Shown here piece after piece: positions 13,690-37,750 of a DNA stretch of 64,000 nt (positions within the stretch are counted from its first letter, which is position 1; each line of letters opens with the position of its first letter). Source of the stretch: Oasisia sp. SBJ-2009 (taxonomy: Eukaryota; Annelida; Polychaeta; Sabellida; Siboglinidae). The position numbers and the translations under genes were made by a program. Location of the stretch: the NCBI GenBank assembly GCA_964017155.1, contig OZ024856.1, positions 12,600,125-12,664,124 of the forward strand, given 5' to 3'. Under the pieces are notes generated by a model. It saw only the letters and a program-made list of their open reading frames with translations, had not been told where the DNA came from and did no database searches.

Positions 13690-14005
13690 AGCGCAGTGGC
13701 TTGGGGGTAGAGCTTTGGACTCTCAACTATGAGAACCTGGGTTTGAATCCTGTGTTAAAACTTTGGGCAACTTTTTCACTCTACATTGCTCCAGTTCACT
13801 AGCTGTATAAATGAGTACCTGACTATAGACAGTGGTGGATATGTGTACGAGCAGCCTTTGAGCATTAATTGTAGCATATGGCTGGATGCTTCCCAGAGAG
13901 GTCGAAATGGTGTCTGAGTGAACAGGTCTGTCAGGGAAGTAAAGTGTAAAGCGCTTTGAACAGTCTTGAGGACTGGATACTGCACTATATATGAACTTGC
14001 CCTTA
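13690..14005 (+). mobile_element. tRNA-derived SINE, best-preserved copy of the family
   Basis: The head has an RNA polymerase III box A-like sequence (AGTGGCTTGGGGGTAGAGC) and a box B-like sequence (GGTTTGAATCC), spaced as in a tRNA. It is followed by the family body: 'acattgctccag', 'gactatagacagtggtgga', 'ggctggatgcttccca', 'gtaaagcgctttgaacag', 'ggatactgcactatata'. The tail block resembles invertebrate LINE/SINE 3' ends. Related copies lie at 1,143, 16,905 (reverse) and 52,353. Confidence 0.8.
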
Positions 14006-15522
14006 CTTTTTACCATAAAACATGTATTAAATCTACACCAAGAAATATACACAATGTTATTAATTTCAGTCTTGCTGTATCAAATGAACCAACACCAGTC
14101 ACTGTGACCTGATGTCTGTTGACCACTCAAAGATTGGGGCCTGGGAGTCAAAAACAAGTAAAACCACCATAGGGTAGCTCCTACAACAGCAACTATAATC
14201 AGTCTTAATAGGAGTCTCTATGCGTGACTGTTTCCCCTACCATAATCCTACCGTATATTATAGAGTGTACTTATCAGCTTTTTATTAAATATATTGATTT
14301 GATTCAAATGTATGGTAAGGTCTTTTGTTTCTTATGATTATTATTTTGTTGAATTATATATTTTGAGCAAATAAACATTTCGTTTTTTGTTTCCATTACA
14401 TCGTATTTTGTTGCTACTTAATATTTTATTTGCAGTGGTTATATGAAGACTGTTGTTTTTAAAACGACTTCTACAATATATTAACACTTAAGCTTCCCCC
14501 CAATAGAATACACCTGTCTCTCTATTCAGTTTCGAGGGACAGCCTAGTTTATACTGTTTTAATAGTTCACCCGTCACTTTTACGAAACAAATAAAATAGG
14601 GTTGGTTGTATATCAGTGAGTAGGCCTTGCTTTGATTTAGGCCTTTAGGGGCGTGCATTTGCTGTTAAAAGTGTGACCCACAAAGTACAAGTGCTTCAGC
14701 TAAATACATGATCCAGTGTGTCTGTCCAGAGTAGAGCGGTTAACTGCCACCATTGATACTGTGAATAAAATGTATGACTTGTGTATGGACATCCTTTTCA
14801 GATACTGTTAAGATGGTAGTTCCACCTGGTGATTAACAACTACACTAAAACAAAACTGCTTTTAGGAAGTGGCACAATGGTTTTGAATCTGACCTAAGTG
14901 CAGTGCAGTGCAGTGCAGTGCAGTGCAGTGCAGTGCAGTGCAGTGCAGTGCAGTGCAGTGCAGTTAACTCTACTCACCTTGGCACTATTGTCAATAAATT
15001 TTGTTTTGAAACTGGATCGATATTTTGTTAACTATTTGAATGTGTTGTGAGTGGAATCTTTCAAATTGCAAACATGGTTCCAAGCTTAATAAAGGACCTA
15101 AACACACTCTGACAGAGAGTAAACCTTCAATATGTAGGGCCCTATGCTGTAGTCATAAGAATGTAATATTACACACAAAATATAACGTAGGAACTGACAC
15201 CCTTTTTTTAAAGCAATTCAATATGGAATACCCAACACCTGGTGAGAAACCAGAACATCATAGAAATGTATTTACAAACTTTTTATGATCACATTTGCAA
15301 ATAATAATTGCAATGCTTTAATACCAGCCAATATAATGTACTCTTGTGTGAAAACAAAACATGAAAACATACCAGGAAAAATATTTCCTAAGGGGCTTTA
15401 CTCCCCCCAACTAGCACTCTGCCCATCAACCAATTTCTCAGGTGCGAATGTAAAACCACAACAGTTTGCAAAGACCACAATTTGAGTCACCCATTTAATG
15501 GCTGACATAAGTAGGGTGTGGT
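14006..15522. other. Unassigned intergenic sequence
   Basis: No gene is supported. It contains a pentanucleotide tract (see 14,897). A segment at about 14,803-14,850 resembles one at 17,880-17,925 (block 'gtagttcca.ctggtg'), suggesting another short dispersed repeat. Confidence 0.35.
14897..14964. repeat. (CAGTG)n pentanucleotide microsatellite
   Basis: About thirteen perfect copies of CAGTG in direct tandem. Confidence 0.95.
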
Positions 15523-18134
15523 TTACGACACATGACGCAAGACTAGAAAGAAATTGACAGCTTTATTGCAATTTACTGATGATGGTCTACCATTATGATG
15601 CAATATATTTACCAACAGCTGTTTTAGTAGATGATCTGTATCAATACAGTCTATAGTACAACCTCCAAGATGTGTGAAAAATACAGATAGCGTGAAATCC
15701 ATGAATGACTTCACGGAGAGTCGAGTACAGGTGTACTGCAATAAAACCACATATGGAAATTGACTACAAAGATTAGGAATGTGAAGAATGCATTAAACTA
15801 CCTTTATTTACCCTACGAATGCGTCAAACCTCGGGACATAATTTTTTTTCTTGACAATTGCTCAGCAGCATTCCACAGCTCTGTGGGTTTGGGACACACC
15901 TTCTGTGGTTTCAAATACAAGATGTATGAGTTGACGTAATACCATGTCATTACCTGGGAACACAATGACAATTTGTCATCGGCACAGAATGCAGTACAAC
16001 TAGCCACCTGCATAGATGTAACAGCTGGCTCTGTGTGCCTCTGTATCGCTTCAATAAAAACTACAGTTTCATACAATGAAATATTACGCCATTGGACGAG
16101 CTTTGTTGAATGTCGTACCTAATGGTGCACAAATTGCCTCGCCTCTAATTCATCACCACATCTGTTTTATGTAATTCCTTGATTGTCCGTATAACAGCAT
16201 ACATTTGTGATTCCTTGCTTCTAAGTACAGTGTATATCTCTCAAAATGACACGGATGCGTGAAAGGAAACTAAAAATAAATGCCTACATGGTAGTTGTAA
16301 AAACAACTTTAGGTAAGTAATGACATAAGAACTACATTAGAGCTTTGGGTTTGATATACTGATCTAGAAGACATCAAGTTCTTGTTATTTTCTTAGGTTC
16401 AATCTAATATCCATTTTTTAATACAAATGAAAATAATGACGTATAGTTTTATTTGTTAGCTGCATTCAGCAATGATCTATTGACAGACTAGTGTGTCTCT
16501 ATATATAGAGGTTACAATGTTGTGATGAGGCCTCGTTCAACTACTATAGTCAGCCTTTTTCAGAATGTGGCTGCAAAGTTGTACTTGTAAGAAATACTTG
16601 AAAATACCACATAAATACAAGCAATCCCTCTAATGACAGGACACTAAAAGTTGAATGTTTACCAGTTATCATGTTACATGTAACCAGGATCAGTTTACAA
16701 TTCGGGATACAAAATTAATTCACAAGAGTGTTAATAATAAAATCACTGAGGACTATTGTATCATTGTTGGTGCAACACAATTTTATTGAGTATCATGCTG
16801 GTTATAACAAAACTATTGTGAGATGGTCCATATGCAGAAATGCTATGAATCATTTCAAATAATCTCTTTTGCAAATGGTGGTAAGCTCTCAATGCATCAT
16901 TGAGGCTGCAGTTCAACTGGCTTGTAAAAAGAAGTTCTTTTATAGTGAAACATCCAGTCCTTAGAACTGCTCAAAACACATTAGACCTTATTCACTGGCT
17001 GACTTGTTCAAGCTCAAAATGCATTAGATATTACTCACTGGCAGACCTGTTCAATTTCTCTTGGATGCATTCAGGCAAGCTAAAACTACTGTATATATTT
17101 ATAACATGTGCAAATAGCCATTATTTTCTATTGTGAAGTCCACGTCAGAGACACATACAATCAGAGATTGAAGTTATTGCTTGCCTCTTCAGCTACAATG
17201 AGTAGAAATTGTTAAGAGTGAGGAGATGTTGGCTTGCATTACCCCCCCAGGGTGAGTAGCTATTTTCTACGCTTTGCGATATGATACACTATTAAATACT
17301 GATAAAACAGGAGTAATTCCTGAAATTGATAGAAAGTGACAGATCAGTAGCGTTTATTACTTCTTGCTCTCTCCAGTTCTCCAGCGAGAAGTTGCTGAGA
17401 ATCTCCAATTTTAAATTGGTCAGTGATGCAGCAACTCCAAGCAAGTCATCTTTAACTAGGAATCTCCCCACTGATGGCCAGTTGTTCTAACCACTACTCC
17501 ACCTCACATTATCTCAAACAACTTGGTAAACTTGTCGGTTCATTTAGCACTACACAGGTATAGGAAGAGCATATGTGTATATTTCAAGACGTGTATGTCA
17601 AAATTGTCCATTACAGCCAGTGTCAAGTCAGAGTTTCATCTGACCAAACAACATTTATCTGATTTGTGGAAAAACCATAAATATGATCCTGGGTAAAATT
17701 ATAGTTATAGTTTCAGCTGGTTGAGTCTTTTTACTAGACATTGTACAATTGATTCCATTAACAACAACTCATGATTGAGGGTATATGTCTGGGTACCGTA
17801 GTTAACTACCACCTGAGGCTCATGAGGAGGGTCCTACAATAAAATTCAAAATACATAATTTGTGATGGGTTTTTCGACTACTGTTAAAACAGTAGTTCCA
17901 TCTGGTGGCTAATGACTTTACTACTTGTTTCAGGAAGATCAACACTATTGCAGACAGGTTATATGCAACAATATACTTTTTTCACTGTTGGAAGAACCAC
18001 TGCTACACAACATGTTTGGACATGCTTCAAATATAACAACAGTGTATTGTAAAGAACATAATTGCCTTGCACTTGTCACACTACCAATTTGAATGGCAGA
18101 TTTATAGCAGTTGTTGAAATAAATTGATAGCATT
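15523..18134 (-). CDS. Candidate four-exon gene, product unidentified (173 aa)
   Basis: I do not recognise this protein. Four minus-strand segments have good GT-AG borders and agreeing phases: 18134-18085 (ATG at 18,133), 17455-17361, 16118-15954 and 15735-15523 (stop TAA). Together they encode 173 residues, with stretches such as DDLLGVAASLTNLKLEIL and SVKSFMDFTLSVFF that look like amphipathic helices. An in-frame TAG precedes the ATG. The first exon encodes only 16 residues and is the weakest link. An AATAAA lies inside the last coding exon (15,561-15,566 on the minus strand). The gene begins about 380 bp downstream of the MGME1 stop, on the same strand. It could instead be a decayed gene or part of a larger one. 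Confidence 0.4.
16905..17110 (-). mobile_element. SINE fragment, reverse orientation
   Basis: Read on the minus strand, this segment contains the tail blocks of the 13,690 SINE in diverged form ('ggatgtttcac', 'gaggactggata'-like and 'aacaggtctg'-like blocks). It lies in the proposed second intron of the unidentified gene at 15,523-18,134. Confidence 0.55.
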
Positions 18135-18352
18135 CTGATAACACAAACCGGTAGTAAGTGAAAAAGCTAGTTTTGCAGGACAACATTTCTTATAAAAGTT
18201 TTTCATGTGGTTACCCGGTATATGAAAACATGTCCAGTGTTGCCGTATATAGTTTTATATCCAAAAGTTAATTTCAAAGGTTTTATCAGCATGCTTAATA
18301 CTTTTTATGCTACAGGGATTGTTAATAAAGTGCAGAATGCTTCATGTATATA

Positions 18353-18358
18353 TTTATT
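18353..18358 (-). terminator. Polyadenylation signal AATAAA for MGME1
   Basis: TTTATT on the + strand reads AATAAA on the minus strand, about 160 bp past the MGME1 stop codon. This is a plausible distance for a short 3' UTR. No cDNA evidence is available. Confidence 0.45.
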
Positions 18359-18516
18359 AGCCTGGTAGATGGCAACAGTCAATCGCAATAGGAATATTAT
18401 AGGTTGGTTACTCAATAAAAATGTAACACAAATTTACACAAAATTCCAATAAAAAAGCAGATTTCAACAAAGAAAATGTCCTTATTTACTGTCCAATTCT
18501 GATGCACGAACCTGTG

Positions 18517-21500
18517 TCATCGCACAGAATTAGTTGTCTGTTGAGTGGCCAGGGTGCGCCAGTAGTCGTGCAGTCGTTGCAGCCAGAGACCCCAGTAGTG
18601 GACACACTTCTGTCGGGGCAGCAAGTGGACATGGGCCGGGGAGCCGTCCTTGTACGCAATCACCAGCAGTGTGTTTTCAATCTACAACAAGACAGGGGAG
18701 CCGTCCTTGTACGCAATCACCAGCAGTGTGTTTTCAATCTACAACGTGACACACCAATACGCTAAAGGTAAGATAGCTTTATTGCCATGTGTTCACATTG
18801 AAGTTACAATAAAACATTGGAATGTGTAATGATATTGGTCATCGTACTAGTACATTCACAGGACAATACATTCACATGCACCAAATGATGATGCTAAAAT
18901 ATACTATTACTTTAAATAAAATAAATAAATAAGAACAATCACATAAAAAGGTCAGAATAAAAAAATGCTCTTTATAACATCGATAAATAATTGATACGAT
19001 CTAGAAGAAATATATTAGCTTAAAATGTAAAATATGAAATAAAATATTATAAAATAAATTATGATAAAATATACATAGTAAAAACTCATCGGAAAGTTGA
19101 ATGTGTTTGCTGCGGGTGGGAGAAAAATCACTTCTGTTTTGACAGGGCTTGAACGGCTAAGGGGAAAAAGCTAGTACTAAAGCGGTTGGTCCTGGTTTTG
19201 ATGAATCTGAATCGGCGACTAGATGGGAGGGGTTCAAATAGGTCATGGGCAGGATGGGATGTATCTTGAGAGATGAGAGTGGCTATTCCTAACAGACGCT
19301 GCTGATATAGTATTTCATTTTCATTTAAAGGTAGTAAAGGCAAGTTGCTACACAGCAGTGTCCTTAGGACTGTACAAAGCTGTACATTTACTCAGGGCTT
19401 TATGCAGGATCAAATTATTGCCAGTCAGACATGTTTTGGTGGACACATGGATGTGAACTGTTAAGTCAGTTTACAAACTTTAAAATGTGTCTGATGACCT
19501 GAAATGGACTACAAACACACATGTGACACCATTTGCAATTACTTCTAAGGCATAACTGACAATATCTACGGTTTTGGAAGACTTTTTGGCTCCTTGTTAT
19601 ACCCGTCCACCTACCACTAGTCCACCCATATTTCTACCTGTCCACAACGGTTTTTATCCATCACAATAAGAATACTAATGTTTTAAAATAAATGTAAAAA
19701 AGATATATGTATAGGTATATAAATGACTAAAAAATTTACAGTATTAAATAGCATAGCACTTTTAAATAAAATACCTATTAGTCATAAAAATACATAATAA
19801 TCAATTGAGTGTATAATTAGTTTATATAATAATATTATTGATAAATAACCATCAACATCCCATTTGAGCAATATCAATGGCTTCTTTTTCATGAAGTAAA
19901 AATGTGATTTGATCTTTTGATAATCACGAATACATGCTTCACCGAGCACTAATTATTATTATTATATTCGATTAAATGACAGAAAACTTTAATAAACTAA
20001 ATTAACCAATCATCGCAAAATAGATCATGTGTACCTTCAAATCTAATGAGGGGTCAAAGTTAGCAGCCCCCATGTAAGCAGCCAGCTGAAGTGGATTATC
20101 GTACGTGTAACGAATGTCAGCTTTCTGTTTCTTTGACGTCTTCCAATCAATCAGACACAATTGGTCTCTACAAATATACCAGACAATGTAATATCAATGT
20201 TCAGTTGTACAAATGTATCATGGCAAGAAATAAAGGAATTCGCCCAATAAATAAAGGCAGATAGCTAAAATATTTCTTGACTGTCCAGAATTTTCACAAA
20301 ATGCAAAATTAATTGGAATGACAGTGCAACATAAACTACTGATGAAAGGAACATTTGCATGTATTTAACAGCTGACTCCACCATTTCTCATCAGTTGCTT
20401 AGATTAAATATACTGAGCTGGTGCCCTTACAAATGTTGACATCATTCAAGTGGCCTGAAGAGAAATTTTAGAATAGGTGGAACACTTCAACTGTGAAAAT
20501 GTCACAAGTTATAGACTATGAACTTGCTGTACTGCCTTATGTATTAAAATGTAACAATTCGCCCATATAAAAATAACGCCTGGTTTCTTATCACAATTTT
20601 AATCAAAATTAAACCGAAGGTGTATTTTTACTTTTGTTTTAACTTTATTCCATTATTACTCGTTTAGAGTACATAATAAAAATAAGAAAATTGGATAAGC
20701 ATGCATTGTGCAATATACAAAACGAATGAACGATTTGTTTCTGTATACTGAAACAAATCGTTCATTCGTTTTGTATATTGCACAGTAGCCCTGACTTCCA
20801 GGTAATAACCTACAAAATAATATTTATAAAATAACTTAGTATACATCAATGATTAGCATTTACTAATCCAGAACCATAAACATGAAGTTGTCTGACAGAA
20901 ATTGTGACAATGTGAAAATTACTTGTATTTGGCGACACAATCGTAGATGCCTCTGTAGTGTAGCTGCGGGTGTTGGACCATCTTCTCCGTGCTCACCACC
21001 TCCCCTATGTCTGTGAACACGGCCTGTATACTCGTCCAGTAACCCTCGTTGGCACCGGACAAGTCCAGTTCCTCCTCTGGAGTTCCTCCCAAGAACTTCT
21101 CGACGCACGAGTGAAAGTTGGAGCCGTTGCTGAAGATTTCTGAAGGCAAACCACTGAAATGTTTGAGTATTAGTGGGCTATTGGGAATGTGATGACCATC
21201 ATTAGTTTCAATCATGAAATGAGAAATACACAGGTTTTGGAATCCTTACTGAAATTACTTGAGCGATAACAAGAATCTGTAAAACCACTAAAACCATAGA
21301 ACCAAACAAATTTGACGATCAAGAAGATTCAGAGGACATCAGGAAAAAAATACTAGATATTACATGAACGTGGTTTGGAAGGATGTAACAGAACTGCTAC
21401 ACAGAACAAACAAATGTATGGTTTAGAGGCCACTGCCTTCGGCAGACATGAAACCTAGAAGAACCATGATCACATATAAATGCTCCTACCTTGTTTGTAC

Positions 21501-22276
21501 TTTGCAAAACCATCTTCTCCAAGTTCTGCAATCATCTGCTTTTCCCATCTCTCAAGGAAGAATCTTGCCTCTGGTGACATGGTCTTACTTAATATTGACG
21601 TCACACTAGGCAACCTTGATAAAGTGTCCGTCACCCCTGGTATAGCAAGCGTTTCTGCGGTCTGAAAAGGTACAAGTCCCAAGGTTTTTGGTTGAGATGG
21701 AGGAAACAGGGGGAAGAGGAAAATGGAGTCCATATTCCCAAGATCAATGTTTGATTGTTCTGCTTCAGTTGTGACACTCTGTGCAACAGGTTCAACAGAT
21801 TTTGCAGTATCAATATCGTCGCTGACTGTTTTCTCAGTGGTGTAACTCTGTGACTCTGCAGCACTACTTTCTTGCGTTTGAGTAACCAATGTTTCGGAAG
21901 CGATCCAAGGAGTATTCTTGTGGTCCTTTGGTCCATGTTTCTTGTGAAGAATGGGTCCGTAAAGCATTTTGTCAATATATTTTTGTCGTCTAAGTATATC
22001 CAACTCTGATTGTTTCCATTTCTTCTTATCTGATTGTGACTTTTGGGTTAAGACATGAGTGGTGGAGAAGCGTCTAGTAAGAGGCACATCTGGCTGCACG
22101 CCATGAAAGACGCTATCGGTGATGACGCCAGTGTAAGTGTTGACACCACAAACACCAGCGTTTCTTACGCCACTCACAAAAGTAGATTTGACGAATCCAC
22201 AGTTACTAAATTTATATAAAATGTGACAGCAGGACTGGCCAGATTTAATGGCATGTAAGCGCCTTGTTGTCATCAT
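18517..22276 (-). CDS. MGME1: Mitochondrial genome maintenance exonuclease 1
   Basis: MGME1 is a mitochondrial single-strand DNA exonuclease of the PD-(D/E)XK fold that trims 5' flaps during mtDNA replication. Four exons read in phase: 22276-21490, 21139-20923, 20167-20035 and 18681-18517, giving 433 residues (human about 344; the extra length is N-terminal). The start is followed by a basic, Ser-rich stretch (MMTTRRLHAIKSG) expected of a mitochondrial presequence. Family landmarks are LPSVTSIL and LERWEKQM before residue 262, then the nuclease core with the IDWKTSKK motif (D342 and K344 as putative metal and catalytic residues), DNPLQLAAYMGA, and LLVIAYKDGSPAH in exon 4. It is divergently paired with PSMC1. 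The acceptor of exon 4 is duplicated (18,638-18,745) and intron 3 holds a LINE end. Identity is based on motif recall, not a search. Confidence 0.85.
18638..18745 (-). repeat. 57-bp tandem duplication of MGME1 exon 4 splice acceptor
   Basis: Identical 51-bp blocks at 18,638-18,688 and 18,695-18,745 are separated by 6 bp. Each block contains GTTGTAG plus the first 44 bases of exon 4. From the copy at 18,745 (upstream in the gene), translation runs through GSPVLL to an in-frame TAG. From the copy at 18,688 it continues to the normal end. The second copy is preceded by a pyrimidine-rich stretch (CTCCCCTGTCTTGTTG), the first is not. Confidence 0.9.
18768..19400 (-). mobile_element. 5'-truncated LINE (non-LTR retrotransposon) 3' end
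   Basis: On the minus strand, 19,343-19,128 encodes about 71 residues of a retroelement C-terminus, including HDLFEPLPSSRRFRFIKTRT and FFPLAVQ, a pattern common in reverse-transcriptase tails of non-LTR elements. It is followed by an AT-rich 3' UTR ending in AATAAAGCTATCTTAC near 18,768. The insertion lies in MGME1 intron 3 in the same orientation as the gene. Its 3' end is only about 22 bp from the duplicated exon 4 acceptor. The clade is not assigned. Confidence 0.65.
20707..20784. repeat. 78-bp near-perfect palindrome in MGME1 intron 2
   Basis: The 35-bp arms at 20,707-20,741 and 20,750-20,784 are perfectly complementary. The 8-nt centre TGTATACT itself contains the palindrome GTATAC, so the whole is interrupted only by one T:T mismatch. 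In RNA it would form a very long hairpin. No terminal features of a transposon are visible at its ends. Confidence 0.95.
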
Positions 22277-22977
22277 CTTAACCTGACAACGTGCAACAAC
22301 CAGTCAATATTTTAATTACTCTAGACTGGTAAACGACAGCGAGTATTGCGTGTACATGTATTATCGCCCGCATTCAACCCGTGTAACAGCAGTATAACTT
22401 TGGATTTAAGACATGATTATGATCATTGTGGCATTCATTCCATACAGCTAGCTTATATCACATAGCCTGTTTGTGGCAACTGTCGCTTAGCCAAAAACGT
22501 GTTTTCGGCGCGCGAAGCAAACGTCTTCACAAATCGTCAGAGGGCGCAGTAAATTGCTATGACGGTGCTGACACCCCGTGGGTTTTAAATGACTTAAATT
22601 AGTTAGGTTTAAGGTGGAATTGCGTAAAATGACGGCGTAACTTATGCTTTTCAATACATTGCCACTTGGGTACATCACAGACGAATAGACACTGTCAATG
22701 TCTTAATCTCCACACCATGCTAAAATTATGTGGTCCAACTTTTTTCACCACCATTAAAAGTTACTCTCGTTAATATTATAACATTTTCTCAGTTTTCCAC
22801 AAAACAACAACTAACACATAAAATCCATTAAAATGTTGTCTTACAAAGTTTATTAAATTTTACTATCAAATTTTATTTAGATCTACTGATAAAATACTCA
22901 ACGAATACTCTCAGTCGAATGCCTCTGATAGACTCGAGAGTATCAAACACGGCGCATGCGCTTATAGGGCCTCGACG
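22277..22977. promoter_or_regulatory. Bidirectional promoter region, MGME1/PSMC1
   Basis: This is the whole 701-bp interval between two divergent start codons. It should contain both 5' UTRs and the shared promoter. Short CpG-containing patches occur at about 22,495-22,560 and 22,930-22,977; the middle is AT-rich. No TATA box is convincing. Transcription starts cannot be placed from sequence alone. Confidence 0.7.
22952..22961. promoter_or_regulatory. NRF-1 (ewg) palindromic site
   Basis: GCGCATGCGC is the full palindromic core of the nuclear respiratory factor 1 element (family consensus YGCGCAYGCGCR). It lies 16 bp upstream of the PSMC1 ATG. NRF-1 sites are common in promoters of mitochondrial and housekeeping genes, which suits both genes here. 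Binding is inferred. Confidence 0.6.
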
Positions 22978-36876
<13,899 letters not shown>

Positions 36877-37750
36877 GGGGCTCTCTCTACCTTAGGGGGC
36901 TCTACCTGAACGTTCACCAGAATGACTGTTATTATATGGTCTGTACCTGTAACATCATCAGAACTTCAGACAGAGGGGCTCTACCTGTAGGGGGCTCTCT
37001 CTACCTGTAGGGGGCTCTACCTGTAACGTCACCAGAACTACAGACGGAGGGGCTCGATCAGTCAAGAGACTACCTGTCTGGAGGTGCTACCTGTTTGGGG
37101 TTCTGGTTACAGGGGTGCTACCTGTTGACCCACCTGTAAGTTCACCTGTGGCACTGTACCTGTGTTACCTGATAGTACACAGGCACTCAGTAAGACCTGC
37201 AGTGCGTCGTCATGGTTACTCATCACATCTTTGATACACTTGGTAACATCCAGAATGGTAGACCGGCTGGCGGTGTTGTAACAGTTACGATAATGGTTTC
37301 ATAGGAATAGCTAGTGTGTGATAAAACAAACATCTATTTGGTACATCTGTTCAAAAAGAATGCGAGATAGGAACATTCCCACTTGTGATCACGGGGTAAC
37401 CGAGTATGTTGTCATGCAGATGCAAAGCTGTTGTTGCTTAAAAATGCAACATTAAACATTTGTGTTAATAGTACTCCAATGACTTCTTTTGCGATCTAAT
37501 CCATGTTTCAGGGTAGATCCTTCAAACCAGATATGTACTTATAGTGCAGACTGTGCAGAAATTCTTAAAAAGGTGTTATGCACAGTTCTGCTTCTTGGTT
37601 CAGAAAAGCAAGTGAGAACATTGCAAAATATTCAAGTCTAATAAGCCTGTTGAAGAAAATAGCAAATAACGCTTTTGGCTGTTATAGTTTAGGCATTGTG
37701 TTATAAGATATTGACTTCATTGGAACAAAATAAAATATGAAATGCTCAAA
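36877..37750 (+). other. PSMC1 3' UTR with echoes of the stop-codon region
   Basis: The coding end GGGGCTCTACCTGTAG (to 36,876) is repeated in imperfect form at least six times up to about 37,170, interleaved with 'acgt.caccagaact' blocks. This is a local tandem expansion of the last exon's end into the UTR. The rest, to 37,750, shows no repeats. The 3' end is inferred from the AATAAA at 37,729. Confidence 0.65.
37729..37734 (+). terminator. Polyadenylation signal AATAAA for PSMC1
   Basis: This AATAAA is about 850 bp past the PSMC1 stop, in unique sequence. It is the first canonical signal that I see downstream. Unconfirmed by cDNA. Confidence 0.45.
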
